A DNA stretch of 64,000 nt. It comes from Streptomyces lateritius. GTDB lineage: Bacteria; Actinomycetota; Actinomycetes; Streptomycetales; Streptomycetaceae. The notes under the pieces were generated by a model that saw only the letters and a program-made list of their open reading frames with translations, did no database searches and was not told where the DNA came from. Location of the stretch: positions 1 to 64,000 of the forward strand of contig NZ_BMTO01000009.1 of NCBI RefSeq assembly GCF_014649715.1. Direction: 5' to 3'. Position numbers and translations under genes: made by a program. Shown piece by piece: positions 8,709-20,701 of this stretch. The stretch's first letter is position 1. Each line of letters starts with the position of its first letter.

Positions 8709-10578
8709 CTTCCGAGGGAAGCGGAAGCGGGCGGGCGGCGGCGGGCGCGGGGCGCGGACGAGCGTCCTGCTCGCCTGTGGCGGGTTTCTGGTGGCCGGGT
8801 GCGCGACCATGCCCGACAGCGGGGACGTACGGAACGTGAAGGCGTCCAATCCGGGGGACTCGCAGGTCCGGGTGTACGCCGTGCAGCCGCGGGAGAACGC
8901 GGAGCCCGACGAGATCGTCGACGGCTTCCTGGAGGCCATGACCAGTGACGATCCCGGCTTCGCCACGGCCCGGACGTACCTGACGAAGCAGGCCGCGCGC
9001 ACCTGGCGGCCGGCGCAGAGCATCACGGTGCTCACCACGGCCCCCGACCGTGAGCAGGCCGACCGGCTGGCCGACCCCGAGAACCAGGGGCGGTCCTATC
9101 CGATCCGTGGCCGGCAGATCGCGACCGTGGACTCCCGGCACGCCTATCAGCCCGTCCACCCCGTGGAGTACAAGGACTTCATCCACGTGGTGCAGCAGCC
9201 GGCCGCGGACGGCAAGGGCAAGGAGTGGCGCATCGACCACCTGCCGCCGGGTCTGGTGCTCAGCGAGGCCGACTTCCAGCGCAACTACCGCTCCGTCAAC
9301 AAGTACTACTTCGCGTCCGGAGAGGACTGGGTCGTCGCCGACCCGGTCTACATCCGGCAGCGGCAGGACCCGGCGACGCGGATGGATCCGGTGACCCAGA
9401 CCGTCAAGGCGCTGCTGGAAGGGCCGACGAACTGGCTGAAGCCGTCCGTCGATTCGCGGTTCCCCTCCGGTACGCAGCTGAAGGCGGGCGTCACCTCGCT
9501 GGCGACCGACGACCAGTCCACGCTGAAGGTGCCGCTCAACGCCAAGGCCGACCGGGTGGGGGGCGAGGTGTGCCGGCGGATGGCGGCTCAGTTGCTGTTC
9601 ACGCTCGGAGGGCTGACGTCCGTTCGTGTGGAGCAGGTGGAGCTGCAGCGGGCCGACGGCGAGCGGCTGTGCGTGCTGTCCAAGGCTCAGGCGGAGGAGT
9701 TCGCGCCGGTGCGCGACTCGGGCAGGGCGGAGATTCCGTTCTTCGTCGACGAGGACGGCACGCTGATGGCGATGCCGGTCGGCGGAAAGGCGGACACGCC
9801 GGCGGACGAGACGCCGGGACCGTTCGGCAAGGGCCGGATGCCGCTGCGCTCGGTCGCCGTGGACCGTGACGAGAGCCGGGCGGCCGGCGTGAGCAAGGAC
9901 GGCAGGGAGCTGCGCGTGGCGTCGATCCTGTCGGACCAGGAGCTCCGCCCCGCGTTGCTGACGAGCCGCGCGGCCCGCCCGGAGGACCGGCTGTCCGCCC
10001 CGAGCTGGGACGGCAGGGGCGACCTGTGGGCGGCCGACCGCGACCCCTCGAAGCCCCGCCTGTGGGTGGTGCCGGACGGTGAGGGGGAGCCGGTCGAGGT
10101 GCGTGCGCCCTGGCTGACGGACGGAGTCCGCGTCGAGTCCCTGCGGGTCTCGGCGGACGGGGTCCGGATCGCTCTCCTTCTCAAGGGGAAGGACGGTGAC
10201 ACGACCCTGAGGATCGGGCGGGTGGAGCGTGAGGGAGGCGGGGCGCGGCCGGCGGTCGCGGTCGTGGACCTGCAGCCCGTGGCGCCGCGGATGGAGGCGG
10301 TCACCTCGGTGTCCTGGGCCGGCCCGAGCAGGCTGGTGGTGGTCGGCAAGGAGGCCGGCGGGGTGCAGCAGATCCGGTACGTCCAGACGGACGGTGCGAC
10401 CTCCACGGCTTCGGTCCTGCCGGGTCTGAACGGGGTGACCGCCGTGTCCGCGCCGCACGACGACCGCGCTCCGGTGGTGGCCTATTCGGGCAACGACGGC
10501 ATCGTCCGGCTGGAGACGGGCGCGAACTGGCAGCGGATGGTCAAGGTCCTGGGCTCCTCGCCGGTCTACCCGGGCTGA
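8698..10578 (+). CDS. lpqB: lipoprotein LpqB (MtrAB accessory protein)
   Basis: 626 residues from GTG 8698, preceded by GGAGGAC and overlapping the mtrB stop. An Arg/Lys-rich N terminus leads to a lipobox (LVAGC, lipid Cys35), then a GerMN/sporulation-like domain (QTVKALLEGP, TQLKAGVTSL) and a beta-propeller-like C-terminal half. LpqB is an outer-face lipoprotein that binds the MtrB sensor domain and tunes MtrA phosphorylation in mycobacteria. Length and gene order match the family. Confidence 0.95.
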   Translation: MGADFRGKRKRAGGGGRGARTSVLLACGGFLVAGCATMPDSGDVRNVKASNPGDSQVRVYAVQPRENAEPDEIVDGFLEAMTSDDPGFATARTYLTKQAARTWRPAQSITVLTTAPDREQADRLADPENQGRSYPIRGRQIATVDSRHAYQPVHPVEYKDFIHVVQQPAADGKGKEWRIDHLPPGLVLSEADFQRNYRSVNKYYFASGEDWVVADPVYIRQRQDPATRMDPVTQTVKALLEGPTNWLKPSVDSRFPSGTQLKAGVTSLATDDQSTLKVPLNAKADRVGGEVCRRMAAQLLFTLGGLTSVRVEQVELQRADGERLCVLSKAQAEEFAPVRDSGRAEIPFFVDEDGTLMAMPVGGKADTPADETPGPFGKGRMPLRSVAVDRDESRAAGVSKDGRELRVASILSDQELRPALLTSRAARPEDRLSAPSWDGRGDLWAADRDPSKPRLWVVPDGEGEPVEVRAPWLTDGVRVESLRVSADGVRIALLLKGKDGDTTLRIGRVEREGGGARPAVAVVDLQPVAPRMEAVTSVSWAGPSRLVVVGKEAGGVQQIRYVQTDGATSTASVLPGLNGVTAVSAPHDDRAPVVAYSGNDGIVRLETGANWQRMVKVLGSSPVYPG

Positions 10579-10651
10579 CCCCCGCCTGCCGTTGTCCACA
10601 GGGCCGCTGTCCAGGGTGGCGGCGGGGGGCCGGCAGGAGGACAGTGGTCCC

Positions 10652-11407
10652 ATGCGGGGGTGGTGGCGCGAGATCGCCGGGCTGGTGCTGCCGGTCGCCT
10701 GCGGAGGCTGCGGCCGACCGCGCACAGAGCTGTGTCCGTCGTGCCGGGCGGAGTTGGAGGGCCCCGGGCCCCGCCGGGTCCGTCCTCGTCCCGAGCCGGC
10801 CGGCCTGCCGGCCGTGCACGCCGCCGCTCCGTACGCCGATGCCGTACGGTCCGTTCTCCTCGCCCACAAGGAGCGGGGTGCGCTTCCCCTCGCAGGGCCC
10901 CTGGGCTCCGCGCTCGCGGGCGCCGTGGAGGCCGCTGCCGGGCGCTGGGACGACCGTGGGGGCGGCCCCCTTCTCCTCGTACCGGTGCCCTCCTCGCGGC
11001 GCTCGGTGCGGGCGCGTGGACATGATCCGACCCGGCGCATCGCCCTGGCCGCGGCGGGCCGGTTGCGCCGTCGGGGGTGGGCCGCCCGGGTGGTTCCGGT
11101 GCTGCGCCAGCGCCGGTCGGTGGCCGACCAGGCGGAGCTCGACGCCCGTGGGCGGTTTGCCAACCTGGCCGGGGCGCTGGAGGTCGTGGCGGGCGGTGAG
11201 CGGCTCGTCGAGAGCGGGCGGGTGGTGCTGGTGGACGATCTGATGACCACGGGGGCGTCGCTGGCCGAGGCCGCCCGGGCACTGCGTGCCGTACATCCCC
11301 CGTTCATTCCGGCATGGAACGGAGAGGTCGGGGAATCCCGTTTCTTACGTCCGGTGGCGGCGGTGATCGCATGCTCTCCTTCGTCGTTCGATTTGAGGCG
11401 GAACTGA
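10652..11407 (+). CDS. ComF-family phosphoribosyltransferase-like protein
   Basis: 251 residues. N-terminal zinc-ribbon cysteines (CGGCGRP, LCPSCR) and a C-terminal type I phosphoribosyltransferase fold with the PRPP-binding loop VVLVDDLMTTGASL. ComF proteins are needed for DNA uptake in competent bacteria; in Streptomyces the role is unknown. ATG 10652 is chosen with GGAGGACAGTG upstream; an upstream TTG in frame lacks a ribosome site. It stands alone between lpqB and hpf and may be read from the lpqB promoter, since no terminator separates them. Confidence 0.88.
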   Translation: MRGWWREIAGLVLPVACGGCGRPRTELCPSCRAELEGPGPRRVRPRPEPAGLPAVHAAAPYADAVRSVLLAHKERGALPLAGPLGSALAGAVEAAAGRWDDRGGGPLLLVPVPSSRRSVRARGHDPTRRIALAAAGRLRRRGWAARVVPVLRQRRSVADQAELDARGRFANLAGALEVVAGGERLVESGRVVLVDDLMTTGASLAEAARALRAVHPPFIPAWNGEVGESRFLRPVAAVIACSPSSFDLRRN

Positions 11408-11736
11408 CCGAGAGCCTGTGTCGTTGCAGGTGGTGAGAGGTGAAAACACCCGAACGGAGGTATGTGGCGGCAGCGGGTGCCGACACCCGTCCGAACGAGC
11501 TATGTTCGGTTGTGAGGAATGGCGAATGCCACGCCTCACCGAATGCACGGGTGCGCCTACAGGACAGGAGTTCAAGGCGAATTAACCTCAGGTTGGTGGG
11601 GTGGGGATCATGCCGACTGGGGAGGAGGAGGTGAAAGTCGCCAGTCCGAGACTCCGGCATTCACCGGAGTCTGGTGCAAAGGGAGATGCTCAGCGGCCGT
11701 GGAGCCGATCTGAGTGATCCGGGAACGGAGTTCTGC
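11408..11736. promoter_or_regulatory. hpf leader with two stem-loops
   Basis: 329 bases between comF-like and hpf. It holds a perfect dyad CCGAAC/GTTCGG (11491-11509, 7-base spacer) and a stem-loop GACTCCGG/CCGGAGTC (11650-11671, loop CATTCA) that can be extended by CCAG/CTGG. I see no reading frame of credible composition. Hibernation factor genes are usually stress controlled, so these may be operator and leader structures; that is inference. Confidence 0.45.
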
Positions 11737-12417
11737 GTGGACATCGTCGTCAAGGGCCGCAAGACCGAGGTGCCCGAGCGGTTCCGCAAGCACGTGGCCG
11801 AGAAGCTGAAGCTGGAGAAGATCCAGAAGCTCGACGGCAAGGTGATCAGCCTCGACGTCGAGGTGTCCAAGGAGCTGAACCCGCGGCAGGCCGACAGGTC
11901 CGACCGCGTGGAGATCACCCTCCACTCCCGAGGCCCGGTGATCCGGGCGGAGGCGGCAGCCGGCGACCCGTACGCAGCCCTCGACCTCGCCAGCGACAAG
12001 CTGGAGGCGCGACTGCGCAAGCAGCACGACAAGAGGCACACCCGCCGTGGCAGCGGCAGGCTGTCGGCGGCCGAGGTCGCCGATGTGGTGCCGGGCGTCG
12101 CCCAGCTGAACGGAAGCGGCCAGCTCGTGGGTGAGGAGACCTCCGAGGTGCCCACCACGATGATGGGCCCGCTCGAAGTGCAGGGCGAAGGGCCGCTGGT
12201 GGTCCGCGAGAAGACCCACCGGGCCGCGCCGATGACGCTCGACCAGGCGCTCTACGAGATGGAGCTGGTCGGGCACGACTTCTATCTGTTCGTCGACTCC
12301 GACAACAAGCAGCCGAGTGTTGTCTACCGGCGACACGCGTACGACTACGGCGTCATCCATTTGGAGAGCGACCCGCTCGCCGAAGGCGGCGGTGCCGGTG
12401 GTGCCCTCGGCGGCTGA
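11737..12417 (+). CDS. hpf: long-form ribosome hibernation promoting factor
   Basis: 226 residues. N-terminal S30AE/RaiA domain (DIVVKGRKTEVPERFRKHV ...) that occupies the decoding centre, an acidic/variable linker, and the C-terminal dimerisation domain (PMTLDQALYEMELVGHDFYL ... YRRHAYDYGVIHL) that makes 100S ribosome dimers. GTG 11737 is chosen because CGGAG lies 6 bases upstream and the conserved domain starts immediately; an in-frame GTG 63 bases upstream would add a non-conserved leader. It stores idle ribosomes in stationary phase. Confidence 0.92.
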   Translation: MDIVVKGRKTEVPERFRKHVAEKLKLEKIQKLDGKVISLDVEVSKELNPRQADRSDRVEITLHSRGPVIRAEAAAGDPYAALDLASDKLEARLRKQHDKRHTRRGSGRLSAAEVADVVPGVAQLNGSGQLVGEETSEVPTTMMGPLEVQGEGPLVVREKTHRAAPMTLDQALYEMELVGHDFYLFVDSDNKQPSVVYRRHAYDYGVIHLESDPLAEGGGAGGALGG

Positions 12418-12624
12418 CCCCGCAGGCCGCACACCTCGTTCACTTGTCTGTCACGGTGCCCCTGGAGCGCCCTTTGCGCCCCCAGGGGCACCCCCGTGCG
12501 ACCACGGGATCACCACGCTGTCGTCCGGGCATGAAATCATGGCGTGCACGCCAACCGGTGCTCCAAGAGCAGTGGTTGGAGGACCGAACACGAATTCAGG
12601 CCACGGCCTTCAGGGGGAGGAACG

Positions 12625-13380
12625 ATGGCGGACAGCTTCGGGCCGGTGCACAGCGGGCGGGAGCCCCATTGCGCGGCCACCCCGGAGGGATCGGATTCGG
12701 ACAACGGCGAGTCTCGCCGGGAGCCGATCCGGGTCCTCGTGGTGGACGACCATGCCCTCTTCCGGCGGGGTCTGGAGATCGTTCTCGCCCAGGAGGAGGA
12801 CATTCAGGTCGTCGGCGAGGCCGGTGACGGGGCCGAGGCCGTCGACAAAGCCGCGGATCTGCTGCCCGACATCGTGCTGATGGATGTCCGCATGCCCAAG
12901 CGCGGCGGCATCGAGGCCTGTACCTCCATCAAGGAGGTGGCCCCCAGCGCGAAGATCATCATGCTGACGATCAGCGACGAGGAGGCCGATCTCTACGACG
13001 CGATCAAGGCGGGCGCGACCGGCTACCTCCTCAAGGAGATCTCCACCGACGAGGTCGCCACCGCCATCAGGGCGGTCGCCGACGGCCAGTCGCAGATCAG
13101 CCCGTCGATGGCGTCGAAACTCCTCACCGAGTTCAAGTCGATGATCCAGCGGGCCGACGAGCGCCGGCTCGTCCCGGCGCCCCGGCTGACCGACCGGGAG
13201 CTGGAAGTCCTCAAGCTCGTGGCGACCGGGATGAACAACCGGGACATCGCCAAGGAACTGTTCATCTCCGAGAACACCGTGAAGAACCACGTCCGCAACA
13301 TCCTGGAGAAGCTGCAGCTCCACTCCCGGATGGAAGCGGTCGTCTACGCGATGCGGGAGAAGATCCTCGAGATCAGGTGA
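12625..13380 (+). CDS. NarL/FixJ-family response regulator
   Basis: 251 residues from ATG 12625 with GGGGGAGG upstream. A 33-residue variable N terminus, receiver domain with Asp41-Asp42 and phospho-acceptor Asp87 (IVLMDVRMPKRGG), and a LuxR-type helix-turn-helix (LTDRELEVLKLVATGMNNRDIAKEL). No histidine kinase gene is adjacent, so it is an orphan regulator. The last 8 bases overlap the end of the convergent YcaQ-like gene. Target genes unknown. Confidence 0.92.
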   Translation: MADSFGPVHSGREPHCAATPEGSDSDNGESRREPIRVLVVDDHALFRRGLEIVLAQEEDIQVVGEAGDGAEAVDKAADLLPDIVLMDVRMPKRGGIEACTSIKEVAPSAKIIMLTISDEEADLYDAIKAGATGYLLKEISTDEVATAIRAVADGQSQISPSMASKLLTEFKSMIQRADERRLVPAPRLTDRELEVLKLVATGMNNRDIAKELFISENTVKNHVRNILEKLQLHSRMEAVVYAMREKILEIR

Positions 13381-14536
13381 GCGCGGCGGCGAGCCGGCCG
13401 GCCAGCTCGGGGTGGTCCGTCCGCTCGACCCGTACCGTGTCGCAGCCCACCCATTCGGCCGCTTCCCGCAGCGCCCGCGCCATCGGCTCGACCGCCTTGG
13501 CCGACTCCAGGGACACCTGCTTCGCCACCAGCGTCCCCCCGTCACGGGCGGGGTCGACCCGGCCGAGCAGCCTGCCGCCCGCGAGCAGCGGCATCGCGAA
13601 GTAGCCGTGCACCCGCTTCTGCTTGGGGACGTACGCCTCCAGACGGTGTGTGAAGCCGAAGATCCGCTCCGTGCGCGCCCGCTCCCAGATCAGCGAGTCG
13701 AACGGGGACAGCAGCGTCGTGCGGTGCCGGCCGCGCGGCTCGGTCGCCAGCGCCGCCGGATCCGCCCAGGCCGGCTTCCCCCAGCCCTCCACGACGACCG
13801 GGACGAGCCCGGAGGCCTCGACCACCGCGTCGAACGCCTCACCCTTGATCCGGTGGTAGTCCGCGATGTCCGCGCGCGTCCCCACGCCCAGCGCCTCGCC
13901 CGCCTGCCGCACAAGGCGCCGCAGGCACTCGGTGTCGTCCAGATCGTCATGGAGCAGGGTCTCCGGAATCGCCCGCTCGGCCAGGTCGTAGACCCGCTTC
14001 CAGCCGCGCCGCTCGGTGCACACCACCTCGCCGTACATCAGCGCCCGCTCGACGGCGATCTTCGACTCGGACCAGTCCCACCACTCGCCCTTGTTCTTCG
14101 CCCCGCCGAGCTCCGTCGCGGTCTGCGGGCCCTCGGCCCGCAGCTGCTTGATCACCGCGTCGTACGCCCCGTCCGACAGCTCGTGGTGCCACTGCGGGCG
14201 GTCGCGGTAGGCGCGGCGGCGGAAGGCGAAGAGCGGCCACTCCTCGATGGGAAGGATGCAGGCCGCGTGCGACCAGTACTCGAAGGCGTGCCTCTCCGTC
14301 CAGTACGCGTCCTCGACCGTCGTACGGCCCACCGCGCCCAGGCGCGCGTACGGGATCAGCTCGTGCGAGCGGGCAAGGACCGAGATGGTGTCGAGCTGGA
14401 TCTGGCCGAGGTGCCGCAGCACCCCGCGCACACCCCCCCGCCGGTCTGGCGCGCCGAGGAACCCCTGGGCGCGCAGGGCGATCCGGCGGGCTTCGTCCGC
14501 GGAGAGTTCGGCAACGGGCGGCTGCGCAGTCGTCAT
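13373..14536 (-). CDS. YcaQ/AlkZ-like winged-helix DNA glycosylase (HTH_42 family)
   Basis: 387 residues. The conserved N-terminal block RHLGQIQLDTISVLARSHEL contains a Q-L-D triad (Gln47, Asp49), the catalytic QxD motif that in the AlkZ/YcaQ superfamily unhooks interstrand crosslinks and alkylated purines. Three winged-helix repeats follow, ending in the conserved SPFDSLIWERARTERIFGF and the RVHGYFAMPLL blocks. Start ATG 14536; the reading frame extends upstream without a ribosome site. Producers of DNA-alkylating antibiotics often encode such enzymes for self-protection, but this position is core genome, so general repair is more likely. Confidence 0.88.
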   Translation of the reverse strand: MTTAQPPVAELSADEARRIALRAQGFLGAPDRRGGVRGVLRHLGQIQLDTISVLARSHELIPYARLGAVGRTTVEDAYWTERHAFEYWSHAACILPIEEWPLFAFRRRAYRDRPQWHHELSDGAYDAVIKQLRAEGPQTATELGGAKNKGEWWDWSESKIAVERALMYGEVVCTERRGWKRVYDLAERAIPETLLHDDLDDTECLRRLVRQAGEALGVGTRADIADYHRIKGEAFDAVVEASGLVPVVVEGWGKPAWADPAALATEPRGRHRTTLLSPFDSLIWERARTERIFGFTHRLEAYVPKQKRVHGYFAMPLLAGGRLLGRVDPARDGGTLVAKQVSLESAKAVEPMARALREAAEWVGCDTVRVERTDHPELAGRLAAALT

Positions 14537-14546
14537 GCTCCGCACC

Positions 14547-15146
14547 CTAGAAGGCGCCACTGACACCGCCGCCGGCGGCCGGGGCGGGCAGATACGGCAG
14601 CGGCCCCGGCAGGCCGAGGTCGGAGGGGAGCAGCGAGGCGACCCAGCAGTCACGGAGCGTGCCCTTGTTGGTCAGGCCGGCGCGCTGGACACCCTCCATC
14701 CGGAAACCGCTCCGCTCGGCCACCGTGCGCGAGCCCGTGTTGCCGACCTCCGCCCGCCACACCAGACGGTGACAGCCCCCCTCGGTCAAGGCCCACCGGG
14801 ACAGCGCGCCGACGGCCTCGGTCACGTAGCCCTGGGCGCGGTGCTCCTTGACGGCCCAGAAACCGACCTCCCGCACGCCCGGACCGCGGTCGTGCAGACC
14901 GGTCGCGGCGATCAGCGGCCCGCCGTCCCGGGGCTCGACGGCGAAGGTGTACTCCACGCCGTCGCGCCACCCCTCCGGCACGAGCCGCTCCAGGAAGTAC
15001 ACGGCGTCCTGGCGGGTGTACGGCGAGGGCACCGTCGTCCAGCGCTGGATGTCGGGGTCCTGACAGGCGGCGAAGACCGCCTCCACGTCCTCCGGGACGA
15101 AGGGGCGCAGTCGCAGGCGGTCCGTGGTCAAGGTGATCGGCTCCAT
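14547..15146 (-). CDS. GNAT family N-acetyltransferase (RimJ/RimL type)
   Basis: 199 residues. Shows the RimJ/RimL pattern: LTTDRLRLRPFVPEDVEAVF start, GFWAVKEHRAQGYVTEAV acetyl-CoA pyrophosphate loop, and NTGSRTVAERSGFRMEG near the end. Probable acceptor is a protein N terminus or a small amine; not predictable. It lies 10 bases upstream of the YcaQ-like gene on the same strand, so the two form an operon, divergent from secA. A conserved-length protein with no oddities. Confidence 0.87.
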   Translation of the reverse strand: MEPITLTTDRLRLRPFVPEDVEAVFAACQDPDIQRWTTVPSPYTRQDAVYFLERLVPEGWRDGVEYTFAVEPRDGGPLIAATGLHDRGPGVREVGFWAVKEHRAQGYVTEAVGALSRWALTEGGCHRLVWRAEVGNTGSRTVAERSGFRMEGVQRAGLTNKGTLRDCWVASLLPSDLGLPGPLPYLPAPAAGGGVSGAF

Positions 15147-15384
15147 GACGGGATTGTGGTGACCGCGACACGGAGACGCGAACACTTTTCGGACCCGGCG
15201 GCACCTTCCACGCACCTCGTGCGTTCTCTTTCCGGGCGGTAGTGGCACTCCGGCACTGCGGGCCTCCCGACGCGACGGCGGTCTCGCTTACGATGGCCGT
15301 TGCGGTGGGGACCACCTGCCGTGCCCGCGCCCGAGTCATGACAAGACCCAGTGCCAGGCCCGACCGGCAAGGAGACCAGCCTCA

Positions 15385-18183
<2,799 letters not shown>

Positions 18184-18211
18184 GGCGCCGCGAGACGCAG
18201 GACGGATGGGC

Positions 18212-18248
18212 GGAGGGGCCGGGCACCTGGTGAGGTGCCGGCCCCTCC
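18212..18248 (+). terminator. secA terminator
   Basis: A GC-rich stem-loop (18212-18228 pairing with 18233-18248, one bulged G) begins 28 bases after the secA stop. It can also end the opposing Rv3235-like gene, whose stop is 2 bases further on. Confidence 0.75.
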
Positions 18249-18249
18249 G

Positions 18250-18816
18250 TCATGTCCGGCCGGCGGGACGGCCTTGGGCGGGCACGCGCGCGTGGAGGCC
18301 GTCCAGCTCGATCGCGGCGCAGCGCCACCGGCGGTCGGCTCCCCGCTCCAGGCGGAACGCCATGGCCCTGACCCTTCCTCCGCCGACGGCGATCACCGCG
18401 AAGGCCTCGACGGCGCCGGGGCGGGCCTGGACGGCGCAGCGGCGGATCACGGGGCGGGTGCCGTGAGCCTGAGCCCTGAGGGGGCTCTGCGGGGCGAGCC
18501 GGACGAGCTGTTCGTACGCCTCTCCGACCGTCTGCCCGAGCATCCAGTGGACGGGCCGCTCGCCGCTCAGGACGGCGAGCAGACGCTCGGCGAACATCGC
18601 GTGCGGGGGGAGGACGCGGGGCGCCGTCCGGGCGCGTGAGAGGCCCACCGGGGGGCGGCTGCCGGCCGTACCGCGGGGGCCGGTTCCGGCGGGGCCCCGG
18701 GGCGCGGTTCGCGGGCGTGGGGTCCGGGGGCGGGTGGTGGCCGCGGGTGGGGCGAGATCGTCGGCGGTCGTTTCCCGGCCGCGGGTGGCTGTCGTGGTGG
18801 TGGTGATGGTGTCCAT
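18250..18816 (-). CDS. Rv3235 family protein
   Basis: 188 residues. The C-terminal ~115 residues match the family placed next to secA in actinobacteria (FAERLLAVLSGERPVHWMLGQ ... YEQLVRL ... VFAVIAVGGGRVRAMAFRLER pattern, here FAVIAVGGGRVRAMAFRLE; WRCAAIELDG). The N terminus is low complexity with a run of six Thr near residue 5 and an Arg/Pro-rich stretch. A cytoplasmic alpha/beta fold of unknown role; the constant linkage with secA suggests a connection with export, but that is inference. Convergent with secA. Confidence 0.78.
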   Translation of the reverse strand: MDTITTTTTATRGRETTADDLAPPAATTRPRTPRPRTAPRGPAGTGPRGTAGSRPPVGLSRARTAPRVLPPHAMFAERLLAVLSGERPVHWMLGQTVGEAYEQLVRLAPQSPLRAQAHGTRPVIRRCAVQARPGAVEAFAVIAVGGGRVRAMAFRLERGADRRWRCAAIELDGLHARVPAQGRPAGRT

Positions 18817-19093
18817 TCCCGGTCCCCGTCCTTCGCACCCGGCGGTCTACCGGGCGGTAACTTCTGTTGGGGATCTTGTACGGGGCTGCTCACCGCCCCT
18901 GCAAGAGGCTCGGGGCGCCCGGGTGGCCGCCCGGAAGATTCACCTATCAGAGTGACCGCGTGCTTCTGCGGGCCTGATGTCACGGGGCCCGGGCAATGCG
19001 TCGGGTGGACCGCCGGGAGGGCGGCCTGGAGACCCCGAAGGGGGACTCCGCACGTATCCTGAGGGCGTTTCCGACTACGAAAGCGGCCAGCCA

Positions 19094-19600
19094 ATGCGCG
19101 TGTACGTCCCCCTGACCCTCCCCGGTCTCGCACAGGCGCACAAGGCGGGCGAGCTGGGCCCCGGCTTGCTGACCGCCTACGCCGTCACCCCCGCCCTGCG
19201 CGAGTGGTACGTCTCCGACGACATCGAGGAGCTCGAGTACGCGGCGCTCAGCAGGGCCGCCGCCGCCTCGCTGCGACTGATCGCCGGCGACCCCTCGGCC
19301 GCGCGGCGCCGGGTCGTCGTCGCCGTCGACGTGGCGGACGAGGACGCGACGGCCGACCCCGACCGGGGCTTGGACGCCGGTTCGCTGGGTGAGGTCCGGA
19401 TCGCCGGTCCCGTACCGCTGACGAAGGCGGCGGCCGTGCACGCCGACGCGGATGACGCGGAGACGGACGTCGCCGCCGCGGCGGCCGCGCTCGGGGCGGC
19501 GGACCAGGGTGACGACGACGCGCAGTTCACGGTGGACGGGGCGGAGGACCACGAGCTGCTGTGGTTCGGGGTGCAGGAGATTCCGGGGCTGCTGGCCTGA
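19094..19600 (+). CDS. DUF6912 family protein
   Basis: 168 residues, acidic, no membrane segment. Starts MRVYVPLTLPGLAQAHKAGE and ends with a conserved DHELLWFGVQEIPGLL. This family is widespread and always short in Streptomyces and its function is unknown. ATG 19094 begins the conserved part; about 39 residues of in-frame upstream sequence are non-conserved. The middle is Asp/Ala-rich (about 108-150). It precedes the HAD gene by 50 bases. Confidence 0.8.
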   Translation: MRVYVPLTLPGLAQAHKAGELGPGLLTAYAVTPALREWYVSDDIEELEYAALSRAAAASLRLIAGDPSAARRRVVVAVDVADEDATADPDRGLDAGSLGEVRIAGPVPLTKAAAVHADADDAETDVAAAAAALGAADQGDDDAQFTVDGAEDHELLWFGVQEIPGLLA

Positions 19601-19650
19601 GGAGCGGCCGGCCCAGGGCGTTTGTCGGAGCGGGCCGGTACCGTCTTCGC

Positions 19651-20328
19651 ATGGGGAAGCGCGGGAAGAACGGCAAGCACGCCAAGCACCTGGTCTGGGA
19701 CTGGAACGGCACACTCCTCGACGACATCGAGGCCGTCATCGGGGCGACGAACGCGGCCTTCGCCGAACTCGGCCTGGCGCCGATCACGCTCGCGCGCTAC
19801 CGCGAGCTGTACATGGTGCCCGTGCCGAAATTCTACGAGCGGCTCATGGGACGGTTGCCCACGGACGACGAGTGGACGCTGATGGACGGCGTCTTCCACA
19901 AGCACTACTGGCAGCGGGCGGAGACGTGCGGGCTCACGGTCGGGGCGGCGGAGCTGCTGGCCGCGCGGCAGGAGTCCGGACTGACACAGTCGCTGCTCTC
20001 GCTGGCGCCGCACACGGACCTGGTACCGCTGGTGCGGCGGCACGGGATCGAGGAGCGGTTCGTCCGCGTGGACGGGCGGGTCGGGTCCTCCACGGCGGGG
20101 AAGTCGGCGCACATGGTGCGCCATCTGGCCGCCCTGGAGGGTGTCGACCCCTCGCGGATCGTGGTGATCGGGGACGCGGCGGACGACGCGGTGGCGGCGG
20201 CGCACGTCGGTGCGCGGGCGGTGCTGTACACCGGGGGGTCGCACAGCCGGGCGTCGCTCGAGAGGGTGGGTGTGCCGGTGGTCGACTCGCTCGCGGAGGC
20301 GGTGGAGGTGGCGGAGGAGCTGGTCTAG
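19651..20328 (+). CDS. HAD family hydrolase
   Basis: 225 residues. Motif I is DWNGTLLDD (nucleophile Asp17) with Asn19 where most phosphatases have a second Asp; motif II Ser/Thr in SLLSLAPH; Lys in motif III (SSTAGKSAHM); motif IV IVVIGDAADDAVAA. The cap is helical, as in the phosphoglycolate-phosphatase group. Substrate unknown. A TACCGT hexamer ends 6 bases before the ATG and there is no ribosome site, so the message may be leaderless. Confidence 0.85.
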   Translation: MGKRGKNGKHAKHLVWDWNGTLLDDIEAVIGATNAAFAELGLAPITLARYRELYMVPVPKFYERLMGRLPTDDEWTLMDGVFHKHYWQRAETCGLTVGAAELLAARQESGLTQSLLSLAPHTDLVPLVRRHGIEERFVRVDGRVGSSTAGKSAHMVRHLAALEGVDPSRIVVIGDAADDAVAAAHVGARAVLYTGGSHSRASLERVGVPVVDSLAEAVEVAEELV

Positions 20329-20410
20329 GCAGGGGTGACGCGGCTCGGTGACACGGCCGGGGAGCCCGGGTGCGTGGCGTCAAGCCTCACCTTCTGCCAA
20401 ACCAGAGCCC

Positions 20411-20494
20411 GTCGCTGTCCATAACGTCAAACTTCCACACCCCCTCTTGTACACAAACGGAACATGACGGCACCGTGGCGACGACCGGTAGGCT
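20411..20494 (+). promoter_or_regulatory. promoter with 60-bp conserved box, copy 1
   Basis: A 60-base block (20411-20470) matches the block at 21625-21684 at 54 of 60 positions without gaps; the first 28 bases are identical. It ends in a TGACGG -35 element (20465-20470), followed at 18 bases by TAGGCT (20489-20494), a good vegetative -10. It would drive the 69-residue membrane protein gene with a leader of about 200 bases. Confidence 0.7.
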
Positions 20495-20701
20495 CGTGAT
20501 GCGCTGACGGACGGTCACACCTCTCAACGGGCTTACGCCCAGCGGGTCTTGACGGAAGCGTCCGATGGCAGCGCGTCCGACGGCCCCTGGACGTGACGAA
20601 GGGAGACCCGGGCGAGGCCCTTGCTTGGCGGCTGGCCTCGTTCTTTCCCGGATCTCCCTCGCGCGCCGACGGGGTCCCCTGTTGCGAGGAGAGTGGTTCC
20701 C

